Source of the DNA: Desulfovibrio sp. JC022
GTDB lineage: Bacteria; Desulfobacterota; Desulfovibrionia; Desulfovibrionales; Desulfovibrionaceae
Assembly (NCBI RefSeq): GCF_010470665.1
Contig: NZ_VOPZ01000010.1
Coordinates: 62,001 to 126,000, forward strand
Direction: 5' to 3'
DNA length: 64,000 nt
Shown: positions 6,935-15,587 of the stretch, piece after piece
Numbering within the stretch: the stretch's first letter is position 1
Layout: every line of letters starts with the position of its first letter
Notes under the pieces: generated by a model
Seen by the model: only the letters and a program-made list of their open reading frames with translations
Databases searched by the model: none
Told to the model about the DNA's origin: nothing
Position numbers and translations under genes: made by a program

Positions 6935-9900
6935 CCTGTTGAATCGAAAAAACAAAAATATGGATATAGTTTCAATCCACGCTCCCGCATGGGGAGCGAC
7001 TGGCTGTCACAACGATTTCAGTTTTAAGAGCATTGGGTTTCAATCCACGCTCCCGCATGGGGAGCGACAGACACTTTTCGTTATGACACCAAATTTGCGA
7101 ACGTTTCAATCCACGCTCCCGCATGGGGAGCGACCACGAACATAAAATAACTGCGCTGTATCCACAGGGTTTCAATCCACGCTCCCGCATGGGGAGCGAC
7201 CATATTGTCAGTTATATTATCTTGAGCGGTTACGAGTTTCAATCCACGCTCCCGCATGGGGAGCGACCATTAATTAAACCTGATTGGGTTGAGTTAGACT
7301 GTTTCAATCCACGCTCCCGCATGGGGAGCGACGGTATGCACTCATTACACCCCCATAAAATTATTAGTTTCAATCCACGCTCCCGCATGGGGAGCGACCG
7401 GCTTTTGATGAGATTCTTGTCGGTGATGCAGAGGTTTCAATCCACGCTCCCGCATGGGGAGCGACCAGAGTTCAGACGATGTCCGGAAAGTGGGCAAAAA
7501 GTTTCAATCCACGCTCCCGCATGGGGAGCGACTCTGTTGTATAGGTTGATGCGTCAGATCCGCCCTGTTTCAATCCACGCTCCCGCATGGGGAGCGACAC
7601 CTCCGAAAATATCCAGCAGCTGAGACTTATCGAGTTTCAATCCACGCTCCCGCATGGGGAGCGACAAGCTATTGAAATGTCAATCGGTCCGGTTGAACAG
7701 GTTTCAATCCACGCTCCCGCATGGGGAGCGACGAGACCTGTACCCCAATGTTCCCGGCGAGACTTGGTTTCAATCCACGCTCCCGCATGGGGAGCGACAA
7801 GAGCACAAGATTAATAGGGCTGTTGCGAAGTTGTTTCAATCCACGCTCCCGCATGGGGAGCGACTCAATGCGACAAAGAAGAAAGACCAGACGAAAGCGT
7901 TTCAATCCACGCTCCCGCATGGGGAGCGACTGTCCGTCCATTTCAGTATTGCACTCAATATCAAAGTTTCAATCCACGCTCCCGCATGGGGAGCGACTTG
8001 TGAATGTGCAACGCATATTCGCAGACGGAAATGTTTCAATCCACGCTCCCGCATGGGGAGCGACCATCGGTAACGGCAATGCCCAGAACGTGGTGAGTAG
8101 TTTCAATCCACGCTCCCGCATGGGGAGCGACGGTTTTCGACCGAACACCTTTGTTATTGGCCGTGTTTCAATCCACGCTCCCGCATGGGGAGCGACCGTC
8201 AGATATGCCATCAAAGGCCGCCGCACCGAGTTTCAATCCACGCTCCCGCATGGGGAGCGACCCGCTGAATTTTAGCTCTTCCTTACATTGAGCAAGTTTC
8301 AATCCACGCTCCCGCATGGGGAGCGACACGTTATAGGTTCATTCGATCCGTACTTTGAAGCGGTTTCAATCCACGCTCCCGCATGGGGAGCGACTTGCGT
8401 GAATTTATGCAAACTTCTTTAGTTCTACCTGTTTCAATCCACGCTCCCGCATGGGGAGCGACGCCTGTTAAGATTTCAGATGAAGAAACCCGAACAGTTT
8501 CAATCCACGCTCCCGCATGGGGAGCGACGCCAGCCAAAAAAACGAGCTTGCCGTTAACAACCAGTTTCAATCCACGCTCCCGCATGGGGAGCGACATTTA
8601 CAGGGAATGATGAGTGGATCAGACACGGTGTTTCAATCCACGCTCCCGCATGGGGAGCGACCTGCTGCGGTTGCGGATTCCATGCACTTGAGGTGCAGTT
8701 TCAATCCACGCTCCCGCATGGGGAGCGACCCGATACAGGGGCCTACTATATCCGCATAGACGGGTTTCAATCCACGCTCCCGCATGGGGAGCGACAAGAA
8801 CTTGCGCCCCATGACCGCCTTTGAAGCTGTTTCAATCCACGCTCCCGCATGGGGAGCGACGCTCAAGTCCGGTCAGGAAAGTCCGCGCCAGCTTGGTTTC
8901 AATCCACGCTCCCGCATGGGGAGCGACAATATTTGCGCGAAATGAACAGCTGTAATTAGGAGGTTTCAATCCACGCTCCCGCATGGGGAGCGACGTTCCT
9001 GCGTGGTCTTGATCCTTTCCATTTGAACAGTTTCAATCCACGCTCCCGCATGGGGAGCGACGTGGACAGGGCTGACAACCAGAGCCGCCGGACCCGGTTT
9101 CAATCCACGCTCCCGCATGGGGAGCGACAATCAACGGTCACCACGCGACCTATGGTAATACAGTTTCAATCCACGCTCCCGCATGGGGAGCGACCCGTTG
9201 CCATGACTGGCCAGTTTATTCATCCATTTGTTTCAATCCACGCTCCCGCATGGGGAGCGACCTGCACAAACGCTGAACGACTGTACAGATTTGTGGTTTC
9301 AATCCACGCTCCCGCATGGGGAGCGACAAGCCCGCTGCAAGCGTATAGCGACGAAGGAGCGGTTTCAATCCACGCTCCCGCATGGGGAGCGACTGAGGGG
9401 GACGGGTTGGAATTTGTTGGTACAAAGGTTTCAATCCACGCTCCCGCATGGGGAGCGACTAATAATTATGGTGCACCCGTTGAGGCCGAAACGGTTTCAA
9501 TCCACGCTCCCGCATGGGGAGCGACAACTTGATGTTTTCCGTGATCCGTTCATAGCTGAGTTTCAATCCACGCTCCCGCATGGGGAGCGACTAAATCATG
9601 GCCCCGGTAAGCCCGGAAGCAACGGGTTTCAATCCACGCTCCCGCATGGGGAGCGACGAGCAGATAGCGGAGTCCATGAAGGTTGATATTGAGTTTCAAT
9701 CCACGCTCCCGCATGGGGAGCGACGCCGCGCCGCCGGATTCGATGACGAGCAGATCAAGTTTCAATCCACGCTCCCGCATGGGGAGCGACTTTAACTTGT
9801 TTCGGTGTATATACACAAGGGTTATGTTTCAATCCACGCTCCCGCATGGGGAGCGACTCTTTTCGGTGAAGGTTTTGATTTACCCGCTATCGTTTCAATC

Positions 9901-10187
9901 CACGCTCCCGCATGGGGAGCGACAACAGGTGTAAGAATCGTTGAGGAACCAGCACCAGTTTCAATCCACGCTCCCGCATGGGGAGCGACATCCAAGCCTT
10001 ATTCTTTCTTTTAAACCCTATGAGTTTCAATCCACGCTCCCGCATGGGGAGCGACCAAGTTGCTCTAGTTCTAATTCAGATGCTTGCTGTTTCAATCCAC
10101 GCTCCCGCATGGGGAGCGACTCCCGCAATGATGATGATATTCCTTTCGGTAAAAAGTTTCAATCCACGCTCCCGCATGGGGAGCGAC
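5603..10187 (-). CRISPR. type I-C CRISPR array, 70 repeats and 69 spacers
   Basis: I counted 70 repeat units of about 32 bp with 32-37 bp spacers (period about 66 bp). On the plus strand a repeat begins GTTTCAATCCACG and ends GGGGAGCGAC. The transcribed strand is the minus strand, reading GTCGCTCCCC...GGATTGAAAC, which is the usual type I-C orientation. The 49 repeats from 6969 to 10187 look identical. The 21 repeats from 5603 to 6934 all vary. The leader and the cas operon lie at the right end, so the newest spacers are near 10.1 kb and the oldest near 5.6 kb. The repeat can fold as CGCTCCC/GGGAGCG. Cas5 of the adjacent operon would process the transcript. I saw no duplicated spacers by eye. 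Confidence 0.97.
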
Positions 10188-10367
10188 AGTGGCTTTCTCA
10201 AGCCATTATTTTAAAGGGCTCACGAAGTAGATCTCGCGAACCCTTTAAAGAAATACTTTTTCTATACTCATCAGGCAGAGTCGATCAGCGGCAACACTCT
10301 TAAATAATACATCTTTTTCATAAGTGCGAACATGCCGTGATTTTCTGTTCTGCTTAGGGTTCGCATT
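10188..10367 (-). promoter_or_regulatory. CRISPR leader
   Basis: This is the AT-rich stretch between the stop of cas2 (10368) and the first, leader-proximal repeat. It should hold the array promoter and the sites that direct new spacer integration. It contains an inverted repeat, TTAAAGGG at 10211-10218 and CCCTTTAA at 10241-10248. A second small pair, GCGAACA...GGGTTCGC, lies near 10326-10366 and may end the cas transcript. No exact promoter is assigned. Confidence 0.75.
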
Positions 10368-10661
10368 CTATAAAATCAACACATCATTTTCAGGGTCATA
10401 TCCTTGCCCGACTCCATGGTGTTCCACCCTACGCTGCCAGTTTTTTCCTAAAAAATAAAACCGCAAACTGTCGCTATCCTCTTCATACTCGTCCAGCAAC
10501 TTTTGGCGCAAATCTGCCCATTGTCCGGGGTCAACAACACACTCAAAAACCGAATACTGAACCCGTTGTCCGTAGTTTTCACAGACCTTGGCAATTCGAC
10601 GCAACCGTCTTTTGCCCCCTTCGTCCTCGAAACTCACATCATAACTAACAAGTACAAGCAT
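10368..10661 (-). CDS. cas2: CRISPR-associated endonuclease Cas2, type I-C
   Basis: The 97-residue protein has the Cas2 ferredoxin-like start MLVLVSYDVSFEDEGGKRRL, with the conserved aspartate at residue 8. Length matches the family. It joins Cas1 in the complex that inserts new spacers at the leader end. It is the last gene of the cas operon, three bases after cas1, and its stop faces the leader. Any nuclease activity of Cas2 is not required for adaptation in studied systems. Confidence 0.97.
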   Translation of the reverse strand: MLVLVSYDVSFEDEGGKRRLRRIAKVCENYGQRVQYSVFECVVDPGQWADLRQKLLDEYEEDSDSLRFYFLGKNWQRRVEHHGVGQGYDPENDVLIL

Positions 10662-10664
10662 GGA

Positions 10665-11696
10665 TCACTTCCAGAAAAACGGCGGATACCCATCAAGATC
10701 GTTTCGCAGACATCGGGCCAGAAGTTTTGCCTGCACATGAAAAGCAATCCCTAATGGAATCTTCTCTTTGATATAAGGATGCAGGACAATATCGCTTTTG
10801 CGCTTCTGCCAAGCCTGCAACACAGTTCTGCGCGTATCATCATTCATAAGCACGGCACCACTTTCCTTTACAGAAAACCCCTTGCTGCTGACTTCGCCGC
10901 GATTAATGAGCGTCAAGACGATTCTGTCTGCCATAAATGAACGGAACTCCTCCATAACATCCAAAGCCAGCCCCGGCCTGCCCGGACGGTCTCGATGCAA
11001 AAAACCTACTTGCGGATCAAGTCCGGCAGCCTCAAGAGCAGACCGCACATCATGAGCCAAAAGAGTGTAAACAAAGGACAGCAGACAATTCACCTTGTCC
11101 AGCGGCGGTCGACGATTGCGACCTGTAAAGGTAAATTCCCCGTCATTTTTCAAAATCAATTCATCAAAAACATTAAAGTAGACATTGGCTGCTCTACCCT
11201 CCAGCCCGCGAGCTTCTTCAAGTACCAAGGGGCTACTCAATCTTTTTGCATAGGAATCCAGTTCAAGAGCCGCCTTCTCAAGACGTCCTGAATCTATGCG
11301 ATCCCCGTGATCACGCAGCCCCCTGCGCAATACGGTCCTTGAGTTAACCGTCTTGCCAATCAAAAAGCTGCGGGCCATCGCAGAAGTCTGCACAGGATCA
11401 TCTGCTCGACGATACTGCTCACGGCGCAGCAATACATTCCCGCTTTGCGGACCTTTTACTTCTGCCAGAAAACGTCCGTTCTCTGTCAGAAAAGACACTG
11501 CAAGTCCGCTGTCTGCGCAATGCCCAAGCAAAAAAGGGCTGCACAGGACGTTGCCGAAACAGACTACACCATCCAAAACATGAACAGGAAATTTCTTTTT
11601 ACTCCCGTCTTCCGAACGGACAACAATACATTCGCCATCCTTGGACAGATAGCTCCCCTGCGTAGTCACATAAAGAGTGTTGAGTAATTTTTTCAA
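10665..11696 (-). CDS. cas1: CRISPR-associated integrase Cas1, type I-C
   Basis: The 343-residue protein has the N-terminal beta domain and the C-terminal helical integrase domain. The metal-binding triad is visible: E in LEGRAANVYF (about 165), H in GFLHRDRPGRPG (about 230) and D in LALDVMEEFR (about 245). It catalyses insertion of protospacers next to the leader. It lies between cas4 and cas2 with 3-10 base gaps, consistent with translation from one transcript. It is full length with no disruption, so adaptation is probably possible. Confidence 0.97.
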   Translation of the reverse strand: MKKLLNTLYVTTQGSYLSKDGECIVVRSEDGSKKKFPVHVLDGVVCFGNVLCSPFLLGHCADSGLAVSFLTENGRFLAEVKGPQSGNVLLRREQYRRADDPVQTSAMARSFLIGKTVNSRTVLRRGLRDHGDRIDSGRLEKAALELDSYAKRLSSPLVLEEARGLEGRAANVYFNVFDELILKNDGEFTFTGRNRRPPLDKVNCLLSFVYTLLAHDVRSALEAAGLDPQVGFLHRDRPGRPGLALDVMEEFRSFMADRIVLTLINRGEVSSKGFSVKESGAVLMNDDTRRTVLQAWQKRKSDIVLHPYIKEKIPLGIAFHVQAKLLARCLRNDLDGYPPFFWK

Positions 11697-11705
11697 AATT
11701 CATTC

Positions 11706-12320
11706 CTATTCTTTAAGAGCACTCAATAGATATGACTCTACTTTTGCATTCCCAAGTCCGGGCATACATTCTCCGGCCAACGAACATGAACGGCATTTCT
11801 TATCTTTGACAGGCGGAGGAGTCCGGGCTTCGGCTATCATTTTATGAAGTTCCATAGCCGTTTCTTTTACCAGCAACTTAAGCTTATCGTCGAAAACAAC
11901 AACGTCTCTACGACGAGGTTTGCCGTAAAAAATAGCTCCTTCCGGAACAAAGAGCCCCAACATTTCTTCAAGACAAATAGCCTGCGCACAAAGCTGGACG
12001 CGATCCCAGTCCAAAATTTTGGGGCTGCCCCTTTTATATTCCACCGGATACGGGATTTCCCTTCCGTCCGGTCCGGGAACCATTTCCACTACATCGGCAA
12101 TACCGTATAATCCCAGCCGCTCACTCTTAAGAGGTACGGATAAATCCTGATCAGCCCCGGCGCGCCTTCCCCGTTGTTCGGAGTCGACGCGCCGGTGCAT
12201 AATTCTGCCTTCCACAGTAAACCTGTTCTCAACCCAGACCTTTTCAACATGAATAAGAGCGCACTGGCGCGGGCAGAACAGATAGTGTTGCAATGCGGAA
12301 ATAGGCAATAATTCGGACAT
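11706..12320 (-). CDS. cas4: CRISPR-associated exonuclease Cas4
   Basis: The 204-residue RecB-like protein has the features of type I-C Cas4. An N-terminal cysteine in FCPRQCALIH and a C-terminal cluster CRSCSLAGEC together hold a 4Fe-4S centre. Nuclease motifs are GIADVVEM and PVEYKRGSPK (the ExK motif). Cas4 trims prespacers and helps choose PAM-containing ends, working with Cas1 and Cas2. It starts two bases after the cas7 stop and precedes cas1. Confidence 0.96.
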   Translation of the reverse strand: MSELLPISALQHYLFCPRQCALIHVEKVWVENRFTVEGRIMHRRVDSEQRGRRAGADQDLSVPLKSERLGLYGIADVVEMVPGPDGREIPYPVEYKRGSPKILDWDRVQLCAQAICLEEMLGLFVPEGAIFYGKPRRRDVVVFDDKLKLLVKETAMELHKMIAEARTPPPVKDKKCRSCSLAGECMPGLGNAKVESYLLSALKE

Positions 12321-12322
12321 AG

Positions 12323-13198
12323 CTAGAACTTAACATCCAGCTCTACACCTTCAGGAACTGCCGACTCATCAACCTTTACAGTATAATCGGAAAAAGCCCT
12401 TGCCGGTCCATCTGTGTTATTATTGGGTTCAACAGAAACGGTATCAAAGAGCTTGTGCGCAGGAGCATTCCCCAGCTTTGTTTCATGCTTAAAAACAACC
12501 AGCCCACGGGCATTCATTTTCCCTCTGGCTGCGGAATGGTCATGATCGAACATATTAGCCAAGGATTGCCAAAGCAGTTCAAGGTCGCTTTCGGAGAAAC
12601 CGGTTCCCTTGTCGCCGTCAGCAAGATGAGCGGAAATATATCCCTCGGCACGATACAAGGCATAGGGAACTATAAATTTACGACCTATGGTGCGCTCTTT
12701 TTCAACATCCTTTTCATTTGTGACAGCCATACGGGTAATGCTGATTTCTGATGGCATGATCGGCTCTACACTTTTAGCAAAAGTCAGCTGCACAGGGCCA
12801 CGGACCTGCCCGCAGTTGACTTCGGTAGTCATTACCGCCCCGAATGTTCTTACATCAAAAAAATTATCACACATCCAGCGGGTCAACTCACGGGCCTTAA
12901 CCTGATCTTTGGGAAGTTTCTTCTTATCCGGTTTGATCTCAAGAGCTTTATAAGCCTGTTCGTTGTTCCGGTTAAGAACCGCTTTTTCAGCAACATAGAT
13001 ATTAAAACCTTTTTCTTCCCCTTTAGCGATTTCAACAAAATTTCTAATTTTGCGTTTCAGACAGACATCAGTAACAAGACCATGTCCTGTTTCAGGATCA
13101 ACTCTGGGCAGATTTCCAGCATCCGGGTCGCCGTTGGAATTTCCATTTTCAACATCAAAAAGATATACGAATTCGTAACGATTGCTGATTGCGCTCAT
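12323..13198 (-). CDS. cas7: Cascade backbone subunit Cas7 (Csd2), type I-C
   Basis: A 291-residue protein of the Csd2/Cas7 group. The start YEFVYLFDVENGNSNGDPDA is the typical RAMP beginning of Csd2, and MTTEVNCGQVRGPVQLTFAK matches the family core. Several copies coat the crRNA spacer in the type I-C interference complex. It lies between cas8c and cas4 with gaps of four and two bases. No disruption is seen. Confidence 0.97.
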   Translation of the reverse strand: MSAISNRYEFVYLFDVENGNSNGDPDAGNLPRVDPETGHGLVTDVCLKRKIRNFVEIAKGEEKGFNIYVAEKAVLNRNNEQAYKALEIKPDKKKLPKDQVKARELTRWMCDNFFDVRTFGAVMTTEVNCGQVRGPVQLTFAKSVEPIMPSEISITRMAVTNEKDVEKERTIGRKFIVPYALYRAEGYISAHLADGDKGTGFSESDLELLWQSLANMFDHDHSAARGKMNARGLVVFKHETKLGNAPAHKLFDTVSVEPNNNTDGPARAFSDYTVKVDESAVPEGVELDVKF

Positions 13199-13202
13199 GA
13201 TT

Positions 13203-14921
13203 TTATGCCTCCGTGGCAGTCTGTTTAGGTGTGAAAAAATCCTGCCTTTGCTGATAATAACCGATGATAAACATGCCCTGCTTTTCCAGATTTAATGCCG
13301 CAGGAAAACCATTTTGCGAGTCTACCTCGCCAAGTATTTCCTGAATTGATTTATCAAGATTCACCGCGTATCCGGGCTTTTCTTTGCGAATCTTGGCAAG
13401 GCCGTTCTGGGCATTACGTAAAATAACAGGGAACGTCCTTGCCGGGGTAGCTGACGCGGAACTGAAAAACCGATCCCTAACCGTTGCGTTGCTACCGGGA
13501 ACAGCCTCTTCCTGAATCCGCTCCACAATGGCGAAAAGACGTCCCAGCCGATACCCAATCTCACCGTTTTCCTTATCAAGAGCCATATTGATCTCCTGTT
13601 GATAGTTTCGAACCAGAACAGCCTTGATTATCCCGGCCCGGATATACCCGATATTTTTGTCAGCCCTGATCCTCCCTATAGCTGCGTTCAGCAGAGTCAT
13701 AGGATAAGGGCTGTTTCTGATGATCGCTTTAAGCAACTGCCCACTTAAAAGCGGTGATATGTTCCGAGAATCCTGCTGAGCAGCAAGCTCTTTCAAAATC
13801 CACCACGGGCTTGGATTTTCCGGGGTTTTCGGAGGTCTTCCAGACAATGCCATCTGTTCAAAGTGCTTACCGATATTGGAAAACATTTCCCCCACCGTTC
13901 CCACATGCCAAAAACGCACAGAAAGACGCGCAGCATTGGGTGATAGCCCCAGCACGTAGAATGGAGTCTCAGGTTTACCGAGTTCACGGGGAAGCTTGCC
14001 TGAAGCCAGAGTAGACAACAGCCCACCGAGCCGCTTGGCAAGGTCTGTGTCTTCGGATTCCTTGGCTCCCATGACCAGACCGAATAATCCTTCTACTTCC
14101 TTCGGAGCTTCGGTCCAGAACAGCACCGTTGTATCTCCAACCTGAACTTTACGGGAACTTCCCGGTGCCAGCAGATGGTTTAAAGCAGTGGTATAGGCAA
14201 AGGCGGCCTTCTCGGAAATAGGCGAAAGCTGATTCTGCTTTTTTCCAAGAGATTCTGCGGAATCGATATTAAAAGACACAAGTGCGGCTCCGGCTGTCTG
14301 CGCTCCGGGAACGCCCTTAATCTTGGCATGGGTGTTTGGTATGGAGACATCGTCCTCACCCGTAACCAGACATTTCCCCTTTTTGGTCCCCGCTTTGCTA
14401 TCCAAATACTTTGACCATGCTTCGCGTAGGGAAGGACGTTCATGAAGAAATCCCAGCTCACCGTCGAGCCTGAAAACAAGAAAGCTGTCCAGCACCTCAT
14501 CCCAGCCTTTCAAGCTCTCGGCTTTCTCCGGCTCCCATTTTTCTAAAAAAGAAAGCAGAGCGTGTCCGCCGTCATCATCAACACCTTCCAGAATGGTGAA
14601 GGCCAAATCTTTAAAGCCCTCATGCGTCTTTGTCGTTCGCTCCGGTTTGCCCTTGCCGTCAACGCCCAAAACGTACCCGGTATTATCCCATACAAAATTA
14701 GGAAGAACCGTGTTGCCACTTCTCCCGACAGGCCCCGGCACTTCAATCCGAACCGGTTTGCCGTTCTCACGCAAATCAAGAGGATCACCCACAAGATTGC
14801 CTTCACGGTCAATTGTCAGGCAGAAATGGACTCCCTGCCTGCCGAACCCGAATGGTGGGACATCCACGGCAGGATCATCGGCCATACGAATGTAATAATC
14901 ATTAAGCGCCTGCAAAATCAT
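13203..14921 (-). CDS. cas8c: Cascade large subunit Cas8c (Csd1)
   Basis: The 572-residue protein is a full-length Csd1-type large subunit. It starts MILQALNDYYIRMADDP and contains the typical stretch CLVTGEDDVSIPNTHAKIKG with a family cysteine. It recognises the PAM and holds target DNA in the complex. In type I-C systems an internal start in cas8c can also supply the small subunit Cas11; I did not identify that site here. It overlaps the end of cas5 by four bases, implying coupled translation. Confidence 0.96.
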   Translation of the reverse strand: MILQALNDYYIRMADDPAVDVPPFGFGRQGVHFCLTIDREGNLVGDPLDLRENGKPVRIEVPGPVGRSGNTVLPNFVWDNTGYVLGVDGKGKPERTTKTHEGFKDLAFTILEGVDDDGGHALLSFLEKWEPEKAESLKGWDEVLDSFLVFRLDGELGFLHERPSLREAWSKYLDSKAGTKKGKCLVTGEDDVSIPNTHAKIKGVPGAQTAGAALVSFNIDSAESLGKKQNQLSPISEKAAFAYTTALNHLLAPGSSRKVQVGDTTVLFWTEAPKEVEGLFGLVMGAKESEDTDLAKRLGGLLSTLASGKLPRELGKPETPFYVLGLSPNAARLSVRFWHVGTVGEMFSNIGKHFEQMALSGRPPKTPENPSPWWILKELAAQQDSRNISPLLSGQLLKAIIRNSPYPMTLLNAAIGRIRADKNIGYIRAGIIKAVLVRNYQQEINMALDKENGEIGYRLGRLFAIVERIQEEAVPGSNATVRDRFFSSASATPARTFPVILRNAQNGLAKIRKEKPGYAVNLDKSIQEILGEVDSQNGFPAALNLEKQGMFIIGYYQQRQDFFTPKQTATEA

Positions 14922-15583
14922 GCGGACAGCCCTCCATTACAACATTCGACAATCCCGTTCTGCATGACCGGACGAAAGAATTTCGGTGTCATGCTGGCTT
15001 TGTAATCAATGTCGTGCAGCATCCATCCGAGATCGGTTTCACCTTTAATCTCCGAAACAGGAATATCTCCCTCAACCGGGCCGAAAGCAGCTGCAAATTC
15101 ACGGCAACCAAGATAAGGGCGGTGAAAACACTGGCCCTTTGCAACACGACGGTTGAAAATATCCAGATGCTTGCCGTCGTTACGGTCCTCAGCAGACGTA
15201 TATTCAAAACGGGCTTCAATAATGTAATCCACATCACGCAGAACCATGGCCGCACGCTGCTGGCGGACGTCTTCCACATAAACACGCAGATTGCCTTTAC
15301 CATTCTTCATGGCAGAACCGACCCCGGTTTTTCCTTTTACCGGAACTTTTGCCGAGATCTCATTTCGTCGGATATTGTCAAAACGGACAGACTTAAGCAC
15401 ATGGATTCTGTCCACCACCCACTTAATGCTCGGCTTCCAGTAAATTGCTTCCAGAATCCCACGGGCAGCAGAAGGAGTCATGACATCATAACTCACCCGT
15501 TCCACCTTCATTTCCGGGCGGGTAAAGCATGCATAATCTCCCCAGACCCTAAGTTTTACTCCTGTAGCCACATACACCTCCAT
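14918..15583 (-). CDS. cas5: Cas5 (Cas5d/Cas5c) crRNA-processing endoribonuclease
   Basis: The 221-residue RAMP protein begins MEVYVATGVKLRVWGDYACF and continues with FTRPEMKVERVSYDVMTPSA, as in the type I-C Cas5 group. In this subtype there is no Cas6, and Cas5 cuts the repeat hairpin to release crRNAs and stays bound to the 5' handle. That matches the absence of a cas6 gene here. It lies four bases after cas3 and overlaps cas8c by four bases. Confidence 0.96.
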   Translation of the reverse strand: MEVYVATGVKLRVWGDYACFTRPEMKVERVSYDVMTPSAARGILEAIYWKPSIKWVVDRIHVLKSVRFDNIRRNEISAKVPVKGKTGVGSAMKNGKGNLRVYVEDVRQQRAAMVLRDVDYIIEARFEYTSAEDRNDGKHLDIFNRRVAKGQCFHRPYLGCREFAAAFGPVEGDIPVSEIKGETDLGWMLHDIDYKASMTPKFFRPVMQNGIVECCNGGLSA

Positions 15584-15587
15584 TGAT

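Noticed and set aside
5860-10303. Many overlapping reading frames on both strands across 5.9-10.3 kb, with repeated peptides such as SIHAPAWGAT and SLPMRERGLK
   Set aside because: They are translations of the CRISPR repeat in different frames. Period, repeat sequence and position beside cas genes show an array, not genes.
15014-15586. A 190-codon open frame opposite cas5
   Set aside because: Cas5 on the other strand is a clear family member in a tight operon; the antisense frame has no recognisable feature.
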